Below, piece after piece: positions 18,759 to 26,494 of a stretch of 64,000 bases of DNA; the stretch's first letter is position 1; the number at the start of each line of letters is the position of its first letter. Where the stretch lies: assembly GCA_907163375.1 (NCBI GenBank), contig CAJQUW010007443.1, forward strand, positions 16,705 through 80,704, given 5' to 3'. The translations under genes were made by a program, and so were the position numbers. The DNA comes from Prostheceraeus crozeri (Eukaryota; Platyhelminthes; Polycladida; Euryleptidae). The notes beneath the pieces are model-generated. The model worked only from the letters and a program-made list of their open reading frames with translations. It did not search any database and was not told the DNA's origin.

Positions 18759-19809
18759 ACGTTTGAAGTCAATCTATTATGATGTAAAACATCCGGCAGG
18801 ATTTGCATCTATCAAGAAATTATCAAAAGCGAGTGGTCTTCCACAATCACAAGTGAAACGATGGTTAAAGGGTCAGGCTACCTATACACTCCACAAACAA
18901 GCGAAAAAGAAGTACCGCACCCGCCATTATATTGTTCATGACATCGATGAACAGTGGCAAGCAGATTTGTGTGATGTCGCCTCCATTTCAAAACATAACT
19001 CGGGCAATAATTTTATTTTAACCGTCATTGATATTTTCTCGCGTTATGCGTGGGCTCAACCTTTAAAAACTAAAGAAGGGAAAGGAGTAGCAAAAGCATT
19101 CCAAACAATTTTTCGAGAAGGTCGCATTCCAAAAAGAATTCAGAGTGATCAAGGAAAAGAGTTTGAAAATCAGCATGTGCGAAGATTATTTGAGAGGCAT
19201 GACATTGAGTTGTTTAGTGTAAACAGCGCTTATAAAGCTGCACTCGTTGAACGTTTTAATCGCACATTAAAAAATCGCTTGTGGCGACATTTTACTGCCA
19301 ACTTGACACAAAATTGGACAAAGGTTCTACAAGATACACTCCATGCCTACAATCACTCTATCCATCGTTCTATTGGACTCAGACCAGTAGATGTAAATGC
19401 TGACAATGTAGATAAAGTGCGCGAATCATTCCAACGTAAACGCACTCATGTGAAAAGTGATGTGAAAATTGGCGATAAAGTTCGTATCTCAAAAGTGAAA
19501 AGTGTTTTTGCTAAAGGGTACCTCCCGAATTGGACAGAGGAGGTATTTACAGTATCAAGGATTAATCAAAAAGACTCTCCGACCACCTACAAGTTGAAAG
19601 ATTACGATAATGAAGAAATTGAGGGTAGCTTTTACCGCGATGAGATTGAGGTAGTCACTGAAAGTGAAACATATTTGGTAGAGAAAATCATTCGATGTAA
19701 AAAACGACAAGGTGAAGAATGGTGTCTTGTTAAATGGACTGGTTATCCTTCAAGTATGAACTCTTGGATGCGTCGTGCCGACATCTTTCATCTAAGTGAT
19801 CGACAGTGA
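18589..19809 (+). CDS. INT: Polinton B integrase with C-terminal chromodomain
   Basis: 406 aa from the first Met. A helix-turn-helix-like segment (GLPQSQVKRWLKG, about 83-95) is followed by the retroviral-type core with acidic residues D126 (ADLCDV), D187 (SDQGKEF) and E221 (ALVERFNR). After an SH3-like stretch (KIGDKVRISK...) comes a chromodomain (about 362-395, YLVEKIIRCKK ... VKWTGYP). The enzyme inserts linear Polinton DNA with 6-bp duplications; the chromodomain probably steers target choice via histone marks. The codons before Met45 overlap the Cys-rich ORF, so the real start is uncertain. It looks whole. Confidence 0.93.
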   Translation: MSLSLALAAPALTMKPLSNVNTIAKPLKLNAAVVVNVERRENKKMRRRKKSQSSSTERLKSIYYDVKHPAGFASIKKLSKASGLPQSQVKRWLKGQATYTLHKQAKKKYRTRHYIVHDIDEQWQADLCDVASISKHNSGNNFILTVIDIFSRYAWAQPLKTKEGKGVAKAFQTIFREGRIPKRIQSDQGKEFENQHVRRLFERHDIELFSVNSAYKAALVERFNRTLKNRLWRHFTANLTQNWTKVLQDTLHAYNHSIHRSIGLRPVDVNADNVDKVRESFQRKRTHVKSDVKIGDKVRISKVKSVFAKGYLPNWTEEVFTVSRINQKDSPTTYKLKDYDNEEIEGSFYRDEIEVVTESETYLVEKIIRCKKRQGEEWCLVKWTGYPSSMNSWMRRADIFHLSDRQ

Positions 19810-19850
19810 TTCATGCAAAGTTGTAACTAACAATGTTTAGGGTTTGAGCT

Positions 19851-20306
19851 ATGAATCCAACTGCCTCATTTTATTCACGACCCTCCTATGTAAGTGGCGG
19901 AGGACAAATTTACATCGGTGCTCGCCGCCAACGTGGAGGTAGCATACTTGGTGCACTGAAATCTGTTGTATCACCTCTCATATCCAATGTCGGTAGATCT
20001 TTAAAACGAAATGTTTTAAGTAATGCCGTTGGTTTTGCTGGTGATGTTGCTAGTGATCTTTCCAGAGGTAGAAGTTTTAAGAGCAGTTTGTTGAATCGTG
20101 GGAAGGAACGCGGTTTAAAAACATTGAAGCAGACCATTGCTGGTGTTACTCAAGGAAAGAAATCACCTAAACGAATGAAAAAAGGAAGGAGGAAACATCG
20201 CGGAGCTGGTAAGGTGCGATCTTCAGTCAAAAGGCATTCACGCAAACGTCGCAGAGGCTCTAATCATTCATCAGGCGCTAAACGACGACGCTGCTATAAC
20301 TTCTAA
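19851..20306 (+). CDS. Polinton B small basic virion-type protein
   Basis: 151 aa. The Gly-rich N-terminus (SGGGQIYIGARRQRGGS) and a helix (ILGALKSVVSPLISNVGRSL) precede a very basic C-terminus (KRRRGSNHSSGAKRRRC). Small Gly-rich/basic proteins in this position of Polintons are thought to be minor virion or DNA-condensing proteins, like adenovirus core proteins; that role is inferred. It starts 41 bases after integrase and ends 2 bases before the capsid gene. It looks whole. Confidence 0.75.
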   Translation: MNPTASFYSRPSYVSGGGQIYIGARRQRGGSILGALKSVVSPLISNVGRSLKRNVLSNAVGFAGDVASDLSRGRSFKSSLLNRGKERGLKTLKQTIAGVTQGKKSPKRMKKGRRKHRGAGKVRSSVKRHSRKRRRGSNHSSGAKRRRCYNF

Positions 20307-20308
20307 TC

Positions 20309-21586
20309 ATGGAGTGTAAAACTTCCGGTTTTTGTTTGTTCGATCAACAAGCCATACAGACAGATATTCTTAGTTCAAGTATTGTAGATTATCATCCTCG
20401 AACAGCTGAGAATGCTGGCCCCATTGAATTTGTTATTCCTGGTGGTAGTGATGACTACATAGATTTGAGTTATGCGATGCTTGATTTGAGGTTTAGAATT
20501 CAGCAAGCAGATGGAACTGCTATTGACGATGCACATAAAGTTGGACTGAACAATTTACCATTGACTACATTACTTCGTGATGTTTCTCTAACGATTGGAG
20601 AGCAGCAGGTGGAAGGTGGTCAAAGCGATTATCCCTATAAATCATATTTCAATCATGTATCACAGTTTCATCCAGCAGCACAAAAAAGTCATATGGAAGC
20701 CATGGGATGGTACAGAGATGAAGCAGGAAAATTTGATGTTGAAACAAACAGTGGCTTTGTAAAGCGATCTGCTATGATTAAAGATAGTAGAGTATGTCAG
20801 CTATATGGTCCGCTGAATTTAGACTTCTTTAGACAGTCAAAGTTTTTACTCTGTAATACCAGCATGCGACTCAAGCTGACATTGAATAAGCCTGAATTTG
20901 CGCTGAATGCATTTGCTAAAGTTGACAATTTTAGAATTCATGTGGAAGATATTGCACTTTACATTCGTCGAGTAGTACCGAATCCAAGTGTCATTAGAGG
21001 GCATGCTGAAGGCCTTAACCGCCAAAATGCCATTTACCCCGTTCAGCATACAAAGCTTCTCACCTTTACAATTCCGAAAGATCAAAAGAGTTTCATGAAA
21101 GATGGCCTCTTTCCATCGGAAGCACCGAAGCTCCTCATGGTGGCAATGGTTGAAAATGATGCATTTAATGGTAATATAAAGAAGAATCCTTTCAATTTTA
21201 AACACAATCAGTTAAGTGAAATTGCTTTACGTGTAAATGGTGTGAGTCATCCTGGTCCACCCTACAAACCAGATTTTGCTGCGGATCAATTTATGCGCAG
21301 TTATGTTGATTTTATGGATGTCTTCGGCTTCTACAATACGGATGACACCAACGGACTCACTATGAAAGAGTTTAAGAATGGATATACTATTTATGCATTT
21401 GATTTGACTGCTGACAGCGATATTAGTGCACCCTATCGTCAAGCGAACGTGCCTCATAATATTCGTTTGGATTTGACGTTCAAAAGAACACTACCTGAGA
21501 CGATCAATGTATTAATTTATGCAGTCTTCGATTCAAATATTGAAATTACAAAGTATCGTGACGTGATTCTTCAGTATAATCGTTAA
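20309..21586 (+). CDS. MCP: Polinton B jelly-roll major capsid protein (F54H12.2-like)
   Basis: 425 aa. It matches the Polinton capsid family often annotated as F54H12.2-like. Recognisable parts are the N-terminal PIEFVIPGGSDDYIDLSYAML, TLLRDVSLTIGEQQVEGG, YPYKSYFNH, the second-barrel strand EIALRVNGVSHPGPPYKP, the FMRSYVDFMDVFG helix and the C-terminal beta-rich NIRLDLTFKRTLPETINVLIY (part). The length fits a double jelly-roll that forms hexon-like trimers; a minor capsid role is the alternative. Its stop overlaps the protease start (TTAATGAG). It looks whole. Confidence 0.88.
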   Translation: MECKTSGFCLFDQQAIQTDILSSSIVDYHPRTAENAGPIEFVIPGGSDDYIDLSYAMLDLRFRIQQADGTAIDDAHKVGLNNLPLTTLLRDVSLTIGEQQVEGGQSDYPYKSYFNHVSQFHPAAQKSHMEAMGWYRDEAGKFDVETNSGFVKRSAMIKDSRVCQLYGPLNLDFFRQSKFLLCNTSMRLKLTLNKPEFALNAFAKVDNFRIHVEDIALYIRRVVPNPSVIRGHAEGLNRQNAIYPVQHTKLLTFTIPKDQKSFMKDGLFPSEAPKLLMVAMVENDAFNGNIKKNPFNFKHNQLSEIALRVNGVSHPGPPYKPDFAADQFMRSYVDFMDVFGFYNTDDTNGLTMKEFKNGYTIYAFDLTADSDISAPYRQANVPHNIRLDLTFKRTLPETINVLIYAVFDSNIEITKYRDVILQYNR

Positions 21587-22047
21587 TGAGTTGGTTGACT
21601 GCTGACGATATTAAGACTAAAGTGCAGCGTAATGCAGACGAAGCGACGTTGAAAGCTTTCGATAATGTCTATTCACTCGATACCTTACCACCTGCAGTAA
21701 ATCACTATCCCATCTTTATTGTGCTAAACACTCATTCGCAGAATTTAGGCGGTGAGCATTGGAAAGCGATCTTTATTGGAGAAGACCGACGTGGTGAACT
21801 ATTTGACTCTCTTGCTCAACCTCCAAATATACCAACACAGCAGTGGTTGAGAAAACATACGCGTCAATATCAGCGAAATGAACGCATACTACAACATCCA
21901 CTTTCATCAACGTGTGGTGCTTTTGTACTGTACTTCATCTTAAAACGTTTACATGTATCTCGATTTGTATCTGTTATTCAAAACTTTTCATGTAATCCAT
22001 CCTCTAATGAAAAAATGATTTGTAAGTTCTATCATGATTTGAAATAA
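21586..22047 (+). CDS. PRO: Polinton B adenovirus-type cysteine protease
   Basis: 153 aa. The catalytic layout of the adenain/ULP1 clan is visible: H58 (GEHWKAIF), D74 (GELFDSL) and C110 (SSTCGAFVL) with Q104-type neighbours just upstream. In the family it matures virion proteins after packaging. It overlaps the capsid stop by one base and converges with the minus-strand TBP-like gene, ending 27 bases from it. It looks whole. Confidence 0.9.
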   Translation: MSWLTADDIKTKVQRNADEATLKAFDNVYSLDTLPPAVNHYPIFIVLNTHSQNLGGEHWKAIFIGEDRRGELFDSLAQPPNIPTQQWLRKHTRQYQRNERILQHPLSSTCGAFVLYFILKRLHVSRFVSVIQNFSCNPSSNEKMICKFYHDLK

Positions 22048-22073
22048 AAACATCATGTTGGAAAAATTGTTTT

Positions 22074-22619
22074 TTATTTTACAATCCGCTGGGTGCGTAC
22101 ATACTCGATGAGATAGTCTAGGATCACATTTGCTTGTACATGAGATTTTAGTCCAGTAATGATCACTTTACTATTATGAAAGATTGCCACATGTACAGGT
22201 AACCAACAACTAATGAGAGCTGCAGGAAAAAGTTCGGGTTCATAACACAAATTGTAACTGCTGGTACGAATCTTCAAAAATGATACACTTTCATTCAATT
22301 GAGTAGAGATCACCATATTGTTCACAGTCAGATTCGACATCACACACCTCTCCTTCTTCCATATCCGACGTAGTAGTCTCTGTAGCTCTAAGCGCATTGA
22401 CTGCGCCGATGAATGAGAAAAGGCGCCGAGAATCTGTACAGTCCCATTTGGGAAGAGTTGAAGATTCCGTGAATTGTTCATCTTCACCACTAACATTTGA
22501 GGTCGGCCCGGGTAATACTTGCTGTTTGGAAGGTGTTGGTGTAATGTTGTGAGATCGATTTTGGTGTAGAGTCTGAAGCGACGGAGAATGTTGACGATGG
22601 TGTAGCGATGGCGCTTCAT
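22074..22619 (-). CDS. Polinton B TATA-binding-protein-like protein
   Basis: 181 aa from the Met at 22619 (MKRHRYTIVN), the usual size of the TBP core. Both TBP repeats can be read. Repeat 1 (about 1-88) has TIVNIL, KIDLTTLHQHLPNSKYYPGR, VVKM and LQLFPNGTVQILGA. Repeat 2 (about 95-175) has LTVNNMVISTQL, SSYNLCYEPELFPAALI and HVAIFHNSKVIITGLK. These match the TBP landmarks YEPELFPGLI and IFxSGKxVxTGAK closely. TBP nucleates transcription at TATA boxes, and this element's own genes have TATA boxes. The frame opens further upstream to 22763, but that part lies inside the neighbouring PC4-like gene. It looks whole. Confidence 0.88.
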   Translation of the reverse strand: MKRHRYTIVNILRRFRLYTKIDLTTLHQHLPNSKYYPGRPQMLVVKMNNSRNLQLFPNGTVQILGAFSHSSAQSMRLELQRLLRRIWKKERCVMSNLTVNNMVISTQLNESVSFLKIRTSSYNLCYEPELFPAALISCWLPVHVAIFHNSKVIITGLKSHVQANVILDYLIEYVRTQRIVK

Positions 22620-22941
22620 GATGAAAGAATGAGTAAATTGAGCGATGTACCTTCCTTTTATACTTTTCCCAACTACCTTGATGAAATGTGAAGTTAGTAT
22701 GAAGTTGGGAATGATAGAGTTGAATTCGCCGATTGTTGACGCGCAACCAGATGCGATTTCCAATACGTGAATGTCTTTTCATATAGAAGTATTTCAAATC
22801 CTTCATGATATGATGTAGAGATTGAAAATGACGATAAGATAAAGCAAACTCTCTTCTCACATTTCCAGTTGAATCTTTGAAATAGACGTTTCGATCATGA
22901 TCCGTTTCAATACGTTGTAGGGAATCTAATTTCCAACTCAT
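22291..22941 (-). CDS. Polinton B PC4/p15-like ORF 1, with tail overlapping TBP-like gene
   Basis: 216 aa. Residues 1-105 form a small beta-rich domain (LDSLQRIETDHDRNVYFKD, REFALSYRHFQSLHHIMKDL, SWEKYKRKVHRSIYSF). It resembles the PC4/p15 ssDNA-binding coactivator layout: a strand pair, then G-I/F-x-L-x-x-x-Q/H-F and a helix. The tail (106-216) is His/Ser/Pro- then acid-rich and is read in a different frame over the first 329 bases of the TBP-like gene. A second copy of the domain follows at 22964-23332. The PC4 link is by eye and moderate. Confidence 0.6.
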   Translation of the reverse strand: MSWKLDSLQRIETDHDRNVYFKDSTGNVRREFALSYRHFQSLHHIMKDLKYFYMKRHSRIGNRIWLRVNNRRIQLYHSQLHTNFTFHQGSWEKYKRKVHRSIYSFFHHEAPSLHHRQHSPSLQTLHQNRSHNITPTPSKQQVLPGPTSNVSGEDEQFTESSTLPKWDCTDSRRLFSFIGAVNALRATETTTSDMEEGEVCDVESDCEQYGDLYSIE

Positions 22942-22963
22942 GGTGCGTGGTAGTCATGTCTGA

Positions 22964-23332
22964 TTAAGATTTGCATAGTAGGGCGATGAACTCACGACGA
23001 ATAAATGTCATGATGGAGCGATGTATGTATCTTCTATACTTCTCCCAATTGTATTTGCGAAATGAGAAACAGTTTGCGGAATGAGAATGGCAGATTTGAA
23101 TTTCATTGTTGCGACGTTGAAGCCAAACTTGATCACCCAAGGAGATGAATCTTAATGTTTCAAAATATTCCAAATCCCTCATGATATCATTGAGGTTGAC
23201 AAATTGTCGCCATGTTAATGTAATACCCCTTGATGAATGACCATGAGAATTTTTGAAATGTACGTTTCCATTACGATCAACTCTGATATATTGTAGAGAG
23301 TCCAAAATCCAAGTCTTCATGATGTTATGCAA
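22964..23332 (-). CDS. Polinton B PC4/p15-like ORF 2
   Basis: 122 aa, a clear tandem paralog of the N-terminal domain of 22291-22941 (WILDSLQYIRVDRNGNVHF versus WKLDSLQRIETDHDRNVYF; WEKYRRYIHRSIMTF versus WEKYKRKVHRSIYSF). RGITLTWRQFVNLNDIMRDL fits the GIxLxxxQWxxL signature of PC4. The gap to the next paralog is 22 bases, and only 23 bases separate its start from the divergent gene at 23356, so promoter and coding sequence must overlap. Function inferred only. Confidence 0.6.
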   Translation of the reverse strand: MHNIMKTWILDSLQYIRVDRNGNVHFKNSHGHSSRGITLTWRQFVNLNDIMRDLEYFETLRFISLGDQVWLQRRNNEIQICHSHSANCFSFRKYNWEKYRRYIHRSIMTFIRREFIALLCKS

Positions 23333-23355
23333 AGTCGCAGATCAGCAATATAAAA

Positions 23356-23973
23356 ATGTCGTTTTATCATATTTTGCTTAGCAATGTGCCTACAAAGAGA
23401 TTTGCTAGTAATCGAGCCGCACTCTTTTCTACTCCCATTGATCATACACAACAGCTAAATGGAAATTTGGAAGTGGGTGTCACTCAACTTGTTTATAGCA
23501 ACTGTGTCTATACTTTTGATCATGAGGTGATGACTATTAATATGAGACGCACAGCTGCTTACCAATGTGAAAAGGGCTGCCGAGTATACATTCCACAGTG
23601 GCCAAAGAAAGATCTCTTATCATGTAAAAAGTTTATATATGATTTCTTGAATAAAGCGTGTAAACATATCATCCAATTTACTCCGCACAATGATGATTAT
23701 AATTATGTACATCATGTAGTTGAGAAAGATTGGATTGTTGGTTTAAGTCCAAGTTTAAGAAATGATTTAGGTTACCTCGCCAGCGCCTTAACAAGCTATG
23801 ATAATTATAACGTTAATTACCACCCAAGTGGTTGTAAAGATTTGATTTACAAAGAGAAAGCTTATTATGTAGATCTTATTCCAAGAAATGAGAAGACGTT
23901 GGTGAAGAAGATTGTGATTAAGGCAAGAAAGACAAACATGACTCCTGAAACATTATTGAAGAAATTTAATTAA
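23356..23973 (+). CDS. Polinton B virion-type ORF 1 (WEVG-motif family)
   Basis: 205 aa. The N-terminus (FYHILLSNVPTKRFASNRA ... LNGNLEVGVTQLVYSN) shows the beta-strand motif also found in the 519-aa neighbour at 24756 (LEGEWEVGVSSICYDS). This motif is widespread, to my memory, in large uncharacterised Polinton proteins. No enzyme motif is seen. A structural, perhaps receptor-binding, role is inferred from position after the capsid genes. Confidence 0.55.
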   Translation: MSFYHILLSNVPTKRFASNRAALFSTPIDHTQQLNGNLEVGVTQLVYSNCVYTFDHEVMTINMRRTAAYQCEKGCRVYIPQWPKKDLLSCKKFIYDFLNKACKHIIQFTPHNDDYNYVHHVVEKDWIVGLSPSLRNDLGYLASALTSYDNYNVNYHPSGCKDLIYKEKAYYVDLIPRNEKTLVKKIVIKARKTNMTPETLLKKFN

Positions 23974-23997
23974 CTCCTTCGAGTTGATGGTAAACAA

Positions 23998-24756
23998 GTG
24001 GCAACATTGACTTATACGAAATCAACGGATCAAATCGTCATTAGTAAATTAGATGATGATGATGATCTAGTATTAGTTTGTTCAGAAGATTTTCATCAGT
24101 TCTTACGACATCGTTCTGCAGCTGTTCATGGAAAATTTGATATGCGCTATTTAAAATGTGATGGATCAAATCAAGTTGATAAAGAATGGATCGTATCTTT
24201 ATACAGAAAGTGTGTAGAGCCTTTCGGTGGTATCTTACATGAAACAAGAGTGTTGATGCCTCGCGTTATTACTTCGGTTAAATTGGTTGTAGATTATTTA
24301 AATGAAGTGATTAATGAGCAACATATTTTATTTTCTGAAAAAGAAGGTACTTTGTCTCTCACTATAAGTGGAAAAGGTATTGAACTAATTATGGATAAAA
24401 CTCTAATGGACATTTTGGGTTTTGATCAAAATATCTTTAAAAGTGGTACTGTAACCAAAGCTAGCGCAGACATGTCGCTATCGCGTCGTATTAACTATTT
24501 TCAGATATATTCCAATATTGGTGAAGATGTACGTGTGGGAGATGTTGAAGCTCCATTGCTAGCAATGATACCATACCAGCCAAAAAGCTGCAGTATTTCA
24601 TCTGAGCATACTTTCAAGAAAGTGCATTATACAAAGCTGAAATCAAACTACATCCCACAAATTGATATTGCAATTTATGACGATGCTGGTGCGTTGATTC
24701 CTTTTCATAAAGATGCTGTGACAAGTATCACACTCCATTTCCGAATGAAGAGTTAA
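23998..24756 (+). CDS. Polinton B virion-type ORF 2
   Basis: 252 aa with an acidic patch (SKLDDDDDLVLV) followed by an alternating strand-rich region; the end (HTFKKVHYTKLKSNYIPQIDIAIYDDAGALIPFHKDA) resembles the C-terminal part of the 519-aa neighbour. The stop overlaps the start of that gene. Likely a member of the same protein family as its two neighbours. Function unknown. Confidence 0.55.
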   Translation: MATLTYTKSTDQIVISKLDDDDDLVLVCSEDFHQFLRHRSAAVHGKFDMRYLKCDGSNQVDKEWIVSLYRKCVEPFGGILHETRVLMPRVITSVKLVVDYLNEVINEQHILFSEKEGTLSLTISGKGIELIMDKTLMDILGFDQNIFKSGTVTKASADMSLSRRINYFQIYSNIGEDVRVGDVEAPLLAMIPYQPKSCSISSEHTFKKVHYTKLKSNYIPQIDIAIYDDAGALIPFHKDAVTSITLHFRMKS

Positions 24757-26315
24757 TGCAAACGTATGCTAATATATTTTCCAATGTGAATAATATGGAA
24801 AGTGAAAATAAGGACTCGTTTCTAATCTACTTGCCCAGTAATGCTTCTATGAATAAATTTCCCAAAAATAAACCATCAGACTATCGAGTAGAATTAAATC
24901 GCCCACTACATCTAGAAGGTGAATGGGAGGTTGGCGTTTCTAGTATTTGCTATGATAGCAATATTCAGAATGTGAATGATTTGGAAGAAATGATATTGAC
25001 TCCTCGCACCCATGATGGAATAACGATGAATAATGCATTTCAGTTCCCATACAATTTAACATCAGATGGAAAGTGGAACTATGAATGGATTCAGATAAAA
25101 TCAGATTCTTATGAACCATTTGGGAATGAGAAAATTATTAACGCATTCCATAGTGGTAATACTTCCATCATGAAGAATAAAAATCAGAAAGCTTATGAGT
25201 TTACTATCTATCATTGGAGTGGGAGACAGTTCCTTCGCTTTCATTCTTTTACTAAAGGTCTTACACTGAGGTTGGATAATGAATTCTATCAACATCTTGG
25301 TTTTGGTCATGGACTACATCTAACGTCAATTGCTACTGCAAATGTTAAAAAAGTTTATTCAAATCGAATCAACAAATTTCATTATAGATTTAAAATATTT
25401 GATGAAGATGTTGTAGAATGCGAAGAACGCATCATTTTGAAAAAGCGTGGTGTTCAACCTTTATCACTTATTGAGTTAGTAAAACGATGGGATGAGACTG
25501 TGGGTAAGAAGTATGGAGAGAAAATTATGGCGGACAAAAATAAGTTGGTTATTCAGAAATATAATGACAAACTTACAGTTTATTTCTCTCCAACCTTGCG
25601 TCATTTTGTAAGACATTATACACCTATTATTGGAAGCGGTGTGGTGTATGCTTCTCATGAATATCACACTAAAGCTGATTCAGTTAATGATGAATGGTGG
25701 GTGGACATCTATGGTGATCGCATCAAGAAAATTTACCAGTCTTATGAAGAATCTAAAGTTGCTATCAATACAATGCCGCGTCTATATCATACAGTTGAAA
25801 GCTTCATTCATGTAGTAAATCCTTATATACAACAGAAGTTGAAGCATGTGATGAAAAGTAAATATGATGTAAAGACACACCACATTTCGTTTTCAATTGA
25901 AAATCAACGCGTTGTTCTGAAACTGGGCGATAACATTCAATGTCAATTGAGTAAAAATTTGAAAAAACTCTTTGGTTTTTCAATGCTACAAACAGTGTTT
26001 GCTGCTGCGCATACGATTGGTATAGAAACACCAATGACACTTGATAAACATGAACAGCACCTTTACATTCAAAGTGATTTGATTCTACCTATTGCTGTTG
26101 GTGAGAAAAAAGAATACATTTTACGTGATTTCATTCATGATAAAGACGCTTCATATGGAATAGTCGAGAAGATGTTTGAATCTATTTTCTATCATCCCGT
26201 CGTCAAACAAACTATACCCTCTATTGCTATCAAAATTACCAATGGTTTACAAGAGTGCATCCATGTGAAAGATACTAAATCCCTCGTAACTTTAGTGTTT
26301 CGGAAAACAAAGTGA
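24756..26315 (+). CDS. Polinton B large virion-type protein (WEVG-motif family)
   Basis: 519 aa. The N-terminal block FLIYLPSNASMNKFPKNKPS followed by YRVELNRPLHLEGEWEVGVS is a well-patterned beta module. Later parts (DKNKLVIQKYNDKLTVYFSP, EWWVDIYGD) repeat themes of ORFs 23356 and 23998. No transmembrane segment or enzyme motif. A virion protein such as a fibre or spike is a guess from location. The likely true start is 24795 (MESENKDS), just before the conserved block. AATAAA at 26339 would serve its 3' end. It looks whole. Confidence 0.6.
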   Translation: MQTYANIFSNVNNMESENKDSFLIYLPSNASMNKFPKNKPSDYRVELNRPLHLEGEWEVGVSSICYDSNIQNVNDLEEMILTPRTHDGITMNNAFQFPYNLTSDGKWNYEWIQIKSDSYEPFGNEKIINAFHSGNTSIMKNKNQKAYEFTIYHWSGRQFLRFHSFTKGLTLRLDNEFYQHLGFGHGLHLTSIATANVKKVYSNRINKFHYRFKIFDEDVVECEERIILKKRGVQPLSLIELVKRWDETVGKKYGEKIMADKNKLVIQKYNDKLTVYFSPTLRHFVRHYTPIIGSGVVYASHEYHTKADSVNDEWWVDIYGDRIKKIYQSYEESKVAINTMPRLYHTVESFIHVVNPYIQQKLKHVMKSKYDVKTHHISFSIENQRVVLKLGDNIQCQLSKNLKKLFGFSMLQTVFAAAHTIGIETPMTLDKHEQHLYIQSDLILPIAVGEKKEYILRDFIHDKDASYGIVEKMFESIFYHPVVKQTIPSIAIKITNGLQECIHVKDTKSLVTLVFRKTK

Positions 26316-26494
26316 AGTCATTGTGACATGTTTATTGAAATAAAAATATGTATATGAAAAAGTCTTTTCACAGATATAGGGGGAATGAGCTAACTGTAGG
26401 CATATATTCACAAGGAAGAAACGATCTCATGCGATACATAAAACAACCATGTATATCTACAAAAAGCAACATCAAAATACTGAGTTAAAGTTGA

